From JANWHZ01 sp035758575 (GTDB lineage: Bacteria; Patescibacteriota; Saccharimonadia; Saccharimonadales; UBA4665), in assembly GCA_035758575.1 (NCBI GenBank), contig DASTXH010000042.1, positions 1 to 6,790 on the forward strand: a stretch of DNA of 6,790 nucleotides. The letters are read 5' to 3'. Shown piece after piece: positions 1-6,263 of this stretch (positions are counted from its first letter, which is position 1; every line of letters begins with the position of its first letter). A program made the translations under genes and the position numbers. The notes below the pieces were generated by a model. That model searched no databases. It was not told the origin of the DNA and saw only the letters and a list, made by a program, of their open reading frames with translations.

Positions 1-1
1 G

Positions 2-1114
2 GGCCGATACCGTTCGCTCAATATGATCACACTGAATAAAGCGCACGCTTTGCACAATGTGCGCCTGTTACGCGGGCAGCATCCAGGCTTTCATATAATT
101 CCGGTACTCAAGGCCAACGCCTACGGCCATGGCCTGCGTGAGATGGCACGTATCCTGAACGATGCCGACTGCGATTTGCTGGCGGTAGATGGCTATTTTG
201 AAGCAGGCCGGATACGGTTTATTAGCAACCATCGGTTGCTGGTTTTGGGATACATCTTGCCCGAGAATGTGCCGTTATTGGACGCGCAGCGCTGTTCGTT
301 CGTGGTACAGGATCTTGATGTGCTATCTGCGTTTGGCGCGCTGCAGCGCCCGGTAAAAATCCATCTAGAGATAAACACCGGCATGAACCGGCTGGGTATA
401 GACCCGAGCGAGTTGACAGTGTATTTGACGGCCCTACAGAAGTATCCCTGGCTTACGCTGGAGGGCGTAATGACGCATCTGGCTGATGCCGACAACGAAT
501 CAGACGACCGCTATACAACGAAACAGGTGCGGTTGTTTGACGAGTGTGTGAGGCGGGTTATGCACGCTGGCTTCTCACCAAAGTATGTGCACATTGCTCA
601 AACCGCAGGCAGTGCCAAAGTACAAAGCCAGTATGCCAATGCCATCCGTTTGGGCATTGGGCTGTACGGCATCAACCCTCTTAGTAAGCAGGATGCGGCG
701 CATAGTATATTGGCAGGCCTTAGGCCGGTGCTGTCGCTGACGAGTACCATCGTGAAGATCATCGACCTGCAAAAAGGTGACCAAGTAAGCTATGGCGGCA
801 CGTTCATTGCGCCTAAGGCTATGCGTATCGGTGTGTTGCCACTGGGCTACTATGAAGGCGTGCCCAGGGTGCTTAGCAATCAGGGGTTCGTGATGGATGG
901 TGCCGCCAAGCTGCCGATTGTAGGGCGGGTGTGCATGAACCATACCATGGTTGACCTGGGTGATGTCGCCGTCAGTATTGGTGATGCTGTGGTGGTATTT
1001 GCTGATGACGCACGGCAGCCCAACGGCATCGCCCACATCAGCGAAACGTTCGGCCTTTTCCCGTATGAGGTGGTAACAAAGCTGTCCAGCAGTATCCGTC
1101 GGATAGTCGCCTAA
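2..1114 (+). CDS. alr: Alanine racemase (PLP-dependent), 5' end probably outside the window
   Basis: This enzyme interconverts L- and D-alanine in the cytoplasm and supplies D-Ala for peptidoglycan. Numbering is from the ATG at 23. The PLP lysine is K30 in VLKANAYGHG, with Y34 in the same motif. The second catalytic base is Y257 in SYGGTF. R209 in RLGIGLYG fits the pyridine-nitrogen arginine. R123 lies in NTGMNRLG, MTHLADAD is at 150-156, and the C-terminal barrel domain has RVCMNHTMVDLG (302-313) and YEVVTKLSSSIRRI. The frame is open to the window edge (codons GRYRSLN before the ATG). The ATG at 23 has no Shine-Dalgarno sequence and would remove part of the first strand, so the true start is probably upstream. 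E116 sits where many racemases have the carbamylated lysine. ATAGTCGC is duplicated 12 bases apart across the stop codon (1103-1110, 1115-1122). The function is confident; the start is not. Confidence 0.95.
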   Translation, partial: GRYRSLNMITLNKAHALHNVRLLRGQHPGFHIIPVLKANAYGHGLREMARILNDADCDLLAVDGYFEAGRIRFISNHRLLVLGYILPENVPLLDAQRCSFVVQDLDVLSAFGALQRPVKIHLEINTGMNRLGIDPSELTVYLTALQKYPWLTLEGVMTHLADADNESDDRYTTKQVRLFDECVRRVMHAGFSPKYVHIAQTAGSAKVQSQYANAIRLGIGLYGINPLSKQDAAHSILAGLRPVLSLTSTIVKIIDLQKGDQVSYGGTFIAPKAMRIGVLPLGYYEGVPRVLSNQGFVMDGAAKLPIVGRVCMNHTMVDLGDVAVSIGDAVVVFADDARQPNGIAHISETFGLFPYEVVTKLSSSIRRIVA

Positions 1115-1166
1115 ATAGTCGCTTGCGGAAATGCTGCGCACCCTGTATCCTATGTGCGACAACGTT

Positions 1167-1225
1167 AAAAGAGCGGGTTTCTGCCGCAGCGCATTACAAA
1201 TGAGCTGGCGGCAGAGCCCGTTTTT
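1167..1225 (+). terminator. Rho-independent terminator after alr, possibly bidirectional
   Basis: The left arm CTGCCGCAGC (1181-1190) pairs with GCTGGCGGCAG (1204-1214) with one bulged base, around a 13-base loop. Beyond a small internal loop, CGGG (1174-1177) pairs with CCCG (1217-1220). TTTTT follows at 1221-1225. An A-run (1167-1170) flanks the left arm, so the minus-strand transcript would also end in U residues, but no minus-strand gene here needs it. It separates alr from the next gene. Confidence 0.85.
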
Positions 1226-1283
1226 AGTTGACATGACGCCCGCTCCACATGGGCCTTGTATTTGTAACCCCTAAGAAAAGACC

Positions 1284-2105
1284 ATGAGCTACGAACAATA
1301 TCCAACGCCGTCCATGCAGGGTTCAACAGAACCACCGTATAATGTATGGGAACAGCTTTTAGGCCCAGGCGTTAATCTAGATGGCCGGGCCAGCTCGGTT
1401 GGTTCTATTGGGCAACTTATGCGACCGGATGAGCGTATTACTGGGCCGCCTATGGTCGATGTGCGCGGCGTACTGGCGGGTCAGCAGCATACAGCGCCGC
1501 TGCGTGCGACTATTGTGCAAGACGGTCGGTATCGTACGGGCTTTGGCGAGGAAGCACGCTGGGAGTATGCGCCACCCAAGACTGACGCCCTTGTGGCATG
1601 GAATGTGCAACCGCATGGGTATCGCCCAAGTGATATTGCATATGGGCTAGATACATCAGAAAGTGCCGTATGTGTTGCGGACTTTTCGGCTGACGTACCG
1701 GACCAGGGGATACAATTCTCTCCCATAAAGCCAGGAACGATAAAGAGCGAGGCTGTGGTCTTGCGACGCGCTCACGAGGTGGCGCTCGAAGGGTTGTTGG
1801 CTGCTTCGCGCAAGTACCGTGCCGCTCTTGATGCGCACGATAGAGCGGCCATGGAGGAAGCCCGTGACGACAGGGATTACCATGCGGCATGCGCGCAGAA
1901 GCTGGCTAGAGGCTGGCAGATGCTTGCGGTGACCCCTATGCATGTTACAGACAGGCGCAGATCGGCCGGTTATTTGGGCGAGGAGGGGGCACGCTATCTG
2001 GATCGGCCTGAGCAATATAGGCTTCCTGACGATGAAGATGGCGGCATCTCACCGGCGGCAAAGCGCAACTTCAGGAGACTGGGGTCCCTGCTTTTGGGCG
2101 CCTAG
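1284..2105 (+). CDS. Uncharacterised 273-aa protein
   Basis: I do not recognise this protein. It has no signal peptide, membrane segment or familiar catalytic motif, so it is probably cytoplasmic. Residues 1-150 are rich in Gly, Pro and Asp and look loosely structured, with short ordered stretches such as 58-65 and 100-121. Residues 154-213 are strongly helical in composition (Ala, Glu, Arg, Lys, Asp) and could form a helical hairpin or coiled coil. The tail has an acidic patch (DDED, 249-252) and then a basic and hydrophobic end (AAKRNFRRLGSLLLG). Coding is supported by one long open frame with no competing frame of similar length. The ATG at 1284 has only a weak purine stretch upstream (AAGAAAAG, 1273-1280). 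The alr terminator lies just before, so it should have its own promoter, which I could not place firmly. It is likely a lineage-restricted protein. Confidence 0.75.
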   Translation: MSYEQYPTPSMQGSTEPPYNVWEQLLGPGVNLDGRASSVGSIGQLMRPDERITGPPMVDVRGVLAGQQHTAPLRATIVQDGRYRTGFGEEARWEYAPPKTDALVAWNVQPHGYRPSDIAYGLDTSESAVCVADFSADVPDQGIQFSPIKPGTIKSEAVVLRRAHEVALEGLLAASRKYRAALDAHDRAAMEEARDDRDYHAACAQKLARGWQMLAVTPMHVTDRRRSAGYLGEEGARYLDRPEQYRLPDDEDGGISPAAKRNFRRLGSLLLGA

Positions 2106-2196
2106 CTTACAGGTTGTGATAGTATATACAGATGACACGCGCAGCTACTTCTCCGTATTTTGTCCTCGCCCGCTAGGGCATTTACTTCTTTTTCGC

Positions 2197-2222
2197 TATA
2201 ATTTTCTCTAAACGACAAGGAG
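2197..2222 (+). promoter_or_regulatory. -10 element and ribosome binding site of leuS
   Basis: A perfect TATAAT lies at 2197-2202. AAGGAG at 2217-2222 sits nine bases before the leuS ATG, an ideal Shine-Dalgarno arrangement. Transcription would begin near 2209, giving a leader of only about 20 bases. The -35 is poor: AGGGCA at 2175-2180 (16-base spacer) matches TTGACA at three positions. A small GCCC-GCTA-GGGC hairpin (2168-2179) sits at the -35 region and might weakly end upstream transcripts. The leader is too short to hold a T-box riboswitch. Confidence 0.6.
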
Positions 2223-2231
2223 TTTTTCTCT

Positions 2232-4805
2232 ATGCAGCGCTATAACCCCAAAGAAATCGAGCCCAAGTGGCAGAAAGACTGGCTGGATACCAAAGCCTAC
2301 GAAGTGCACGACGACGCCCCGGGTCAGAAATTTTATCACCTGGTGGAGTTCCCCTATCCTAGCGGCGCCGGTCTGCACGTCGGCCACTGCCGGCCATATA
2401 TTACATTCGACGTGATGGCGCGCTGGCGCCGCATGAATGGCGAAAACGTACTGTACCCTATGGGTTGGGACGCCTTTGGTTTGCCCGCCGAGCAGTACGC
2501 CATAAAAACCGGCGTGCACCCAGCCGTAACTACTAAGACGAATATCGACAACTTCCGCAGACAGGCGCAGTCGCTGGGCCTTAGCTTCGACTGGTCGCGC
2601 GAAATCAGTACTGCCGACCCCAAGTACTATAAATGGACGCAGTGGATCTTTCTGCAGCTGTTCAAGCATGGCTTGGCCTACCAAGCGGAGTCACAAATAT
2701 GGTGGTGTGAGGGCCTAAAGAGCGTACTGGCCGACGAAGAAGTAATAAACGGCCGCAGTGAGCGCGGCGACTTCCCGTGTGAACGCCGCTCATTGCGCCA
2801 ATGGATGCTGGCTATCACTAAATACGCCGACCGGCTGTACGATGACCTGGATGATGTGGACTACATCGAGCCGGTGAAAATCCAACAACGCAACTGGATC
2901 GGCCGCAGCAAGGGCGCCGAAGTGGACTTTGCGCTGCAGGGTACCAACAAAATCATCCGTATATTTACTACGCGCCCCGACACCATGTTTGGCGCTACTT
3001 TTATGGTGCTGGCGCCTGAACATCCGTTCGTGAAAGATATCACCACTCCTGACCAGGCGGCAGCTGTAGCGGCATACGTCAAACAGACTGCCAGCAAGAG
3101 CGACCTAGAACGCCAGGAAAACGCCGATAAGGAAAAGACCGGCGTATTCACCGGCGCCATGGCCATAAACCCCGCCACCGGCAAAGCGATTCCGGTATGG
3201 ATTTCCGATTATGTGCTGATGGGTTACGGCACCGGCGCCATTATGGCCGTGCCGGCGCATGACGAGCGCGATAATGATTTTGCCAAGAAGTTCGATTTGC
3301 CCGTAGTGACTGTAGTTGAGCCGGACGGGGCAAAGGATGCCGAGCCGGTGCTGCACGTGGGCGAAGGCACCATGATAAACTCTGGGGAGTATAGCGGCAT
3401 GCGCTCCAGCGACGTACGCGAAAAAATCGTGGCCGACCTGTCTGCCAAGGGTGTCGCCACCGAGCATACCAACTACCGCTTGCGCGACTGGGTCTTCAGC
3501 CGTCAGCGCTACTGGGGCGAGCCGTTCCCTATTGTGTGGGTTAAGCAAGACGAAGCCAAAGTCGTTGATGACACCGCCGAATGGCTGCCTGAGACGCCCG
3601 TCACCAAGCAGATTGACGGCGTCACATATCAGGCAATGCCGGTTCCGCCGTCATTCTTGCCGGTAGAACTACCCGAGGTCCAAGACTTTCAGCCAAAAGG
3701 CCTTGGCCAGGGGCCGCTCGCTGAAGCCACCGAATGGGTACATGTGTGGTACGACCTTGCCACCGGTGCCACCAAGCCCTTCGAGGGTGATAAACCAGGC
3801 GACACGTGGGTAGAGGGCAGCCGCGAAACCGACACCATGCCCAACTGGGCAGGTTCCAGCTGGTATTTCCTGCGCTATCTCGATCCTCAGAACGACGACA
3901 TGCTGGTTGGCCAAGCAACAGCAACAAAATGGATGCCGGTAGATTGGTACAACGGCGGCATGGAGCACACGACGCTACACCTTCTGTACAGCCGGTTCTG
4001 GCACAAGTTTTTGTTTGACATCGGTGTCGTCAATACGCCCGAGCCGTACCAAAAGCGTACTAGTCATGGTCTCGTGTTGGCCGAAGATGGCCGCAAGATG
4101 AGCAAAAGCTGGGGTAATGTGGTTGACCCACTGGAAGTGGTGGGCAATTATGGTGCCGACACGCTGCGCCTATATATCTGTTTTATGGGTCCCTTTGAGC
4201 AGACGGTGGCCTGGAGTGTTAACGGCGTGGCTGGCTGTCGGCGTTTCATTGACCGACTATGGGTGTTGGCGCAGGAGTTTTTGGCTGTACAGAGCGGCCA
4301 AAATACCGCCGATGCCGCACCGCTGCGGCGCGCATTGGCTGCCGCCAACAAACGCATTACTAATGACGTGCCGCGTATGGGCTTCAACACCGCCGTTGCG
4401 GCGCTGATGGAGGTTGTGAACGAGCTATACAAGCTGAAACACGACATACCGTTTGTCAGTGCGTATGACGCATGGCAAACCGCTCTGGTTGATCTGACCA
4501 AGTTGCTGACGCCGTTTGCGCCGCATGTTAGTCAAGAGCTGTGGCGCCAATTGGGCCAAGAGGGTTCGATATTACAGTCTGCATGGCCAACCTATGACGA
4601 GGCCGACCTTGCCAGTGACAGTATGACCATCGTGGTGCAGATAAACGGCAAGCTACGCGCCGAGTTTACGGTAGGGCGTAGCGCTACCGAAGCCGAGATT
4701 GTGACGCAAGCAACCGCCAACGACCGTGTGCGTCCGTACGTGGAGGGGCAAACCATTAAAAAGACCATCTACGTACCTGGCAAGCTCGTCAATTTTGTGA
4801 TCTAG
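2232..4805 (+). CDS. leuS: Leucyl-tRNA synthetase (class Ia, with editing domain)
   Basis: It charges tRNA-Leu with leucine in the cytoplasm using ATP and clears mischarged tRNA. At 857 aa it is full length. The Rossmann fold has the HIGH-type motif HVGH (49-52) and the second signature KMSKS (622-626). The CP1 editing domain follows QRNWIGRSKGAEV (from 218) and has TRPDT (247-251) and GTGAIMAVPAHDERD, where D344 matches the editing aspartate (E. coli D345). Fold re-entry is RLRDWVFSRQRYWGEPFPI (from 418), then DTMPNWAGSSWYFLRYLDP (from 534). An anticodon-binding helical domain runs from about 650 to 790, and the C-terminal tRNA-binding domain from 798 (MTIVVQINGKLRAEF). The region after WWCEG (C159) keeps only two cysteines (C159, C183), so the zinc ribbon seen in some LeuRSs is probably absent. 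The start has a Shine-Dalgarno sequence nine bases upstream. It appears to be a single-gene unit. Confidence 0.98.
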   Translation: MQRYNPKEIEPKWQKDWLDTKAYEVHDDAPGQKFYHLVEFPYPSGAGLHVGHCRPYITFDVMARWRRMNGENVLYPMGWDAFGLPAEQYAIKTGVHPAVTTKTNIDNFRRQAQSLGLSFDWSREISTADPKYYKWTQWIFLQLFKHGLAYQAESQIWWCEGLKSVLADEEVINGRSERGDFPCERRSLRQWMLAITKYADRLYDDLDDVDYIEPVKIQQRNWIGRSKGAEVDFALQGTNKIIRIFTTRPDTMFGATFMVLAPEHPFVKDITTPDQAAAVAAYVKQTASKSDLERQENADKEKTGVFTGAMAINPATGKAIPVWISDYVLMGYGTGAIMAVPAHDERDNDFAKKFDLPVVTVVEPDGAKDAEPVLHVGEGTMINSGEYSGMRSSDVREKIVADLSAKGVATEHTNYRLRDWVFSRQRYWGEPFPIVWVKQDEAKVVDDTAEWLPETPVTKQIDGVTYQAMPVPPSFLPVELPEVQDFQPKGLGQGPLAEATEWVHVWYDLATGATKPFEGDKPGDTWVEGSRETDTMPNWAGSSWYFLRYLDPQNDDMLVGQATATKWMPVDWYNGGMEHTTLHLLYSRFWHKFLFDIGVVNTPEPYQKRTSHGLVLAEDGRKMSKSWGNVVDPLEVVGNYGADTLRLYICFMGPFEQTVAWSVNGVAGCRRFIDRLWVLAQEFLAVQSGQNTADAAPLRRALAAANKRITNDVPRMGFNTAVAALMEVVNELYKLKHDIPFVSAYDAWQTALVDLTKLLTPFAPHVSQELWRQLGQEGSILQSAWPTYDEADLASDSMTIVVQINGKLRAEFTVGRSATEAEIVTQATANDRVRPYVEGQTIKKTIYVPGKLVNFVI

Positions 4806-4873
4806 ATCGTTACTCTCATCTCCGTGTAAGAATTTGTACAAGCCTGCAGAGTTTTATTTGCTACATCATAAGT

Positions 4874-5449
4874 ATGACAAACGCAGAATTACTCAGAGGA
4901 ACAGACGTTAAGAGCGCTGATACTTTCGATATGCAGAGCATCGGACATATAGGGGCGTCGGCCCTTCTGTCTCTGACGGGAAACGCCTATATGTCTCGTA
5001 GTGACTACCGGGCATTGAAGTACCGATGGGATGAGCCATGCCTAGGTTCGTATGTGCGCCCCCTGAGAGGCTATCCTGGAGGCATTATCGGCAAACATGT
5101 TATTGCTGCGATGCAAGCAGACGCGCGAATACTTGTCGTGGATGATGAACCCCAATGGAGAGAGGCTATTGCCGAAAGCCTAGGCGACCGCGGCCACGAC
5201 GTAACGTGCGCAAATAGCGCTGCCGAGGGGGTGCGGGCACTGCAAAAGCAACAATTCGATGGAGTAACGATAGACGGATTAAATGGTGATTGGCCACAGG
5301 TTTATAATACTGCCGGGCAACAAGGCGCCCGGCCTTTGGTTATCTCTGGCGATGATCGGATTGCCGGGCAAGTGGGCAACGACAACTTTATGAGCAAAGG
5401 CCACTACGAGCCGGAACGGTTTAGCCGGATTTGGCCAGACAACCAGTAA
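4874..5449 (+). CDS. Stand-alone receiver-domain-like (CheY-like) protein with N-terminal extension
   Basis: Residues 84-184 resemble a response-regulator receiver domain: strand 1 ILVVDDEP with acidic D90 and D91, candidate phosphoacceptor D134 (VTIDGLNG), the Ser/Thr switch S158 (LVISGD), and K175 (MSKG). All key residues are present, so phosphorylation is plausible. The second half is compact: D134 to S158 is 24 residues and S158 to K175 is 17, against about 30 and 22 in CheY, so helices alpha3 and alpha4 are probably short. There is no DNA-binding or enzyme output domain. Residues 1-80 match nothing I know. The ATG at 4874 lacks a Shine-Dalgarno sequence. Later in-frame ATGs exist (M20, M40, M80), and M80 would give a bare receiver, but none has a better site. 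GCCGGGCAA occurs twice (5312-5320, 5363-5371), encoding AGQ both times. No histidine kinase is nearby. A pseudo-receiver role is possible. Confidence 0.75.
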   Translation: MTNAELLRGTDVKSADTFDMQSIGHIGASALLSLTGNAYMSRSDYRALKYRWDEPCLGSYVRPLRGYPGGIIGKHVIAAMQADARILVVDDEPQWREAIAESLGDRGHDVTCANSAAEGVRALQKQQFDGVTIDGLNGDWPQVYNTAGQQGARPLVISGDDRIAGQVGNDNFMSKGHYEPERFSRIWPDNQ

Positions 5450-5468
5450 ATCTTTGCCGCACCAGCGT

Positions 5469-5497
5469 TTGAGTTTTACGCCGTAATACGCTATACT
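5469..5497 (+). promoter_or_regulatory. Sigma70-type promoter of the rpmF-nusB-Nudix unit
   Basis: TTGAGT (5469-5474) and TATACT (5492-5497) are separated by exactly 17 bases. They match the -35 and -10 consensus at four and five of six positions respectively. Transcription would start near 5504, about 44 bases before the L32 start codon. It lies in the gap after the receiver-like gene and is the clearest promoter in the window. Confidence 0.7.
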
Positions 5498-5526
5498 AAG
5501 GCGCAAGTATCAGATAAGACTACATC

Positions 5527-5532
5527 AAGGAG
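5527..5532 (+). promoter_or_regulatory. Shine-Dalgarno-like AAGGAG unusually far from the rpmF start
   Basis: AAGGAG is a strong match to the anti-Shine-Dalgarno, but 15 bases separate it from the ATG at 5548; 5-9 is usual. An in-frame TGA at 5536-5538 rules out a start closer to it. A weaker GAAAG (5537-5541) has standard spacing and could be used instead. The arrangement may lower or regulate L32 translation. Confidence 0.45.
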
Positions 5533-5547
5533 CATTGAAAGTACTCT

Positions 5548-5694
5548 ATGGGTAAGCCCAAAAAACGAACCAGCCCGCGCAAAACCGGCACACGCCGCAG
5601 CCATCTCGTGGTTGAATTGGCCCGCGCCGTTAACGCAAAATCACCGGTCAAAGCATACACGACCGCCAAAGAATCAACCAAAAAAGCCGCGTAA
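5548..5694 (+). CDS. rpmF: Large ribosomal subunit protein L32 (bL32), short form without zinc motif
   Basis: This is a 48-residue, highly basic protein of the 50S subunit. The N-terminal PKKRTSPRKTGTRRSH matches the L32 signature (PKRKTSKSRRDKRRSH-like), which threads into rRNA. After it, typical L32s have a zinc ribbon with two CxxC pairs. Here the rest (LVVELARAVNAKSPVKAYTTAKESTKKAA) has no cysteine, so this is a zinc-independent form. The ATG at 5548 is the only possible start, because an in-frame TGA lies at 5536. A good promoter lies 51 bases upstream of the start, and nusB follows 74 bases downstream, probably on the same transcript. The identity rests on the N-terminal signature and on the neighbouring nusB. 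Confidence 0.85.
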   Translation: MGKPKKRTSPRKTGTRRSHLVVELARAVNAKSPVKAYTTAKESTKKAA

Positions 5695-5768
5695 CCAGCT
5701 ATTGCCAACTCTGGCTGTAGTTAAAATAGCCATATGCGGATAAACGAAAGCAGTAGTATCGTAATCGT

Positions 5769-6263
5769 ATGGCATCAAACCGACATCTAGGCCGCATCAT
5801 CGCCCTGCAGACCCTGTACGAACAGGACTTCCGCCGCGATGCCGGCGACACCAACATCAATGTAGACGAAATTCTTGTCCGCAACATCCAACGCTACCAT
5901 GCCATGGTGGATGACAAGGCGTTTATCCAACGGTTGGTGCACGGGGTGGGTACATCCGAAGACGAGCTTGATGCGCTGTTGCAGCCGATTGCGCCCGAGT
6001 GGCCCATCCAGCAAATCGCTCGGATAGACCGCACTGTTCTGCACCTGGGCTTGTATGAGCTGAAGTACGAAACGGACGTGCCGCCAAAAGTGGTTATCAA
6101 CGAGGCTGTAGAGCTTGCTAAAGCCTTTGGTAACGAGAATTCATCCAAATTCGTGAACGGTGTGCTCGGCACATTCTATCGGCAGCTGCACCCGCAGCCG
6201 GTCGAAGAGACCGCAGCGGCTGCTGCCGACAGTCAACCTGTAAGTGAAGAAGCGGGCAAGTGA
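5769..6263 (+). CDS. nusB: Transcription antitermination protein NusB
   Basis: NusB binds the boxA RNA together with S10 (NusE) and keeps RNA polymerase from terminating early in rRNA operons; it also aids ribosome assembly. At 164 aa it has the family's all-helical layout: an N-terminal HLGRIIALQTLYEQDF (residues 6-21) and the diagnostic C-terminal half IARIDRTVLHLGLYELKY...PPKVVINEAVELAKAFGNENSSKFVNGVLG. A tail of about 22 residues rich in Ala and Glu extends past the fold and is probably disordered. The ATG at 5769 has no clear Shine-Dalgarno sequence, which fits a gene translated from within an rpmF transcript or one with a weak site. TAAAAT at 5722-5727 could be a secondary -10, but there is no good -35. 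Its stop overlaps the next gene's start (GTGA), so the two are co-translated. Confidence 0.96.
   Translation: MASNRHLGRIIALQTLYEQDFRRDAGDTNINVDEILVRNIQRYHAMVDDKAFIQRLVHGVGTSEDELDALLQPIAPEWPIQQIARIDRTVLHLGLYELKYETDVPPKVVINEAVELAKAFGNENSSKFVNGVLGTFYRQLHPQPVEETAAAAADSQPVSEEAGK

Noticed and set aside
575..1234. 219-aa open frame on the minus strand opposite alr
   Set aside because: It lies almost wholly antisense to a clear alanine racemase, runs through the terminator hairpin, and has no recognisable domain. It is a shadow frame.
1228..1261. TTGACA (1228-1233) as a -35 for the 273-aa gene
   Set aside because: The hexamer is perfect, but the nearest -10-like sequence, TTGTAT (1256-1261), is 22 bases away and the 17-base position is GGGCCT. 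The match is probably chance beside the terminator.
1338..1343. TATAAT inside the 273-aa gene
   Set aside because: No -35 lies at a workable distance and it falls inside coding sequence.
2106..2231. T-box or other leucine-responsive leader before leuS
   Set aside because: The likely leader is about 20 bases long and no T-box consensus or specifier loop is visible in the gap.
2208..2684. 158-aa minus-strand open frame over the start of leuS
   Set aside because: It is antisense to the conserved LeuRS catalytic domain and has no motif of its own.
4806..4873. Terminator or operator (TTGTACAA palindrome, 4834-4841) after leuS
   Set aside because: The palindrome is only 8 bases with no extended stem or adjacent T-run; an 8-base palindrome is expected by chance.
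5303..5333. TATAAT followed by a GCCGGGC/GCCCGGC hairpin inside the receiver-like gene
   Set aside because: There is no -35, no T-run after the hairpin, and the stretch encodes the receiver domain, so neither a promoter nor a terminator is supported.
5535..5555. Mini-ORF starting TTG at 5535 just after AAGGAG
   Set aside because: The spacing to AAGGAG is only two bases and the peptide would be six residues; there is no support for translation.
5520..5708. 62-aa minus-strand open frame over the L32 region
   Set aside because: The plus strand carries the L32 signature and a promoter; the minus frame is its shadow, even though it has hydrophobic stretches.
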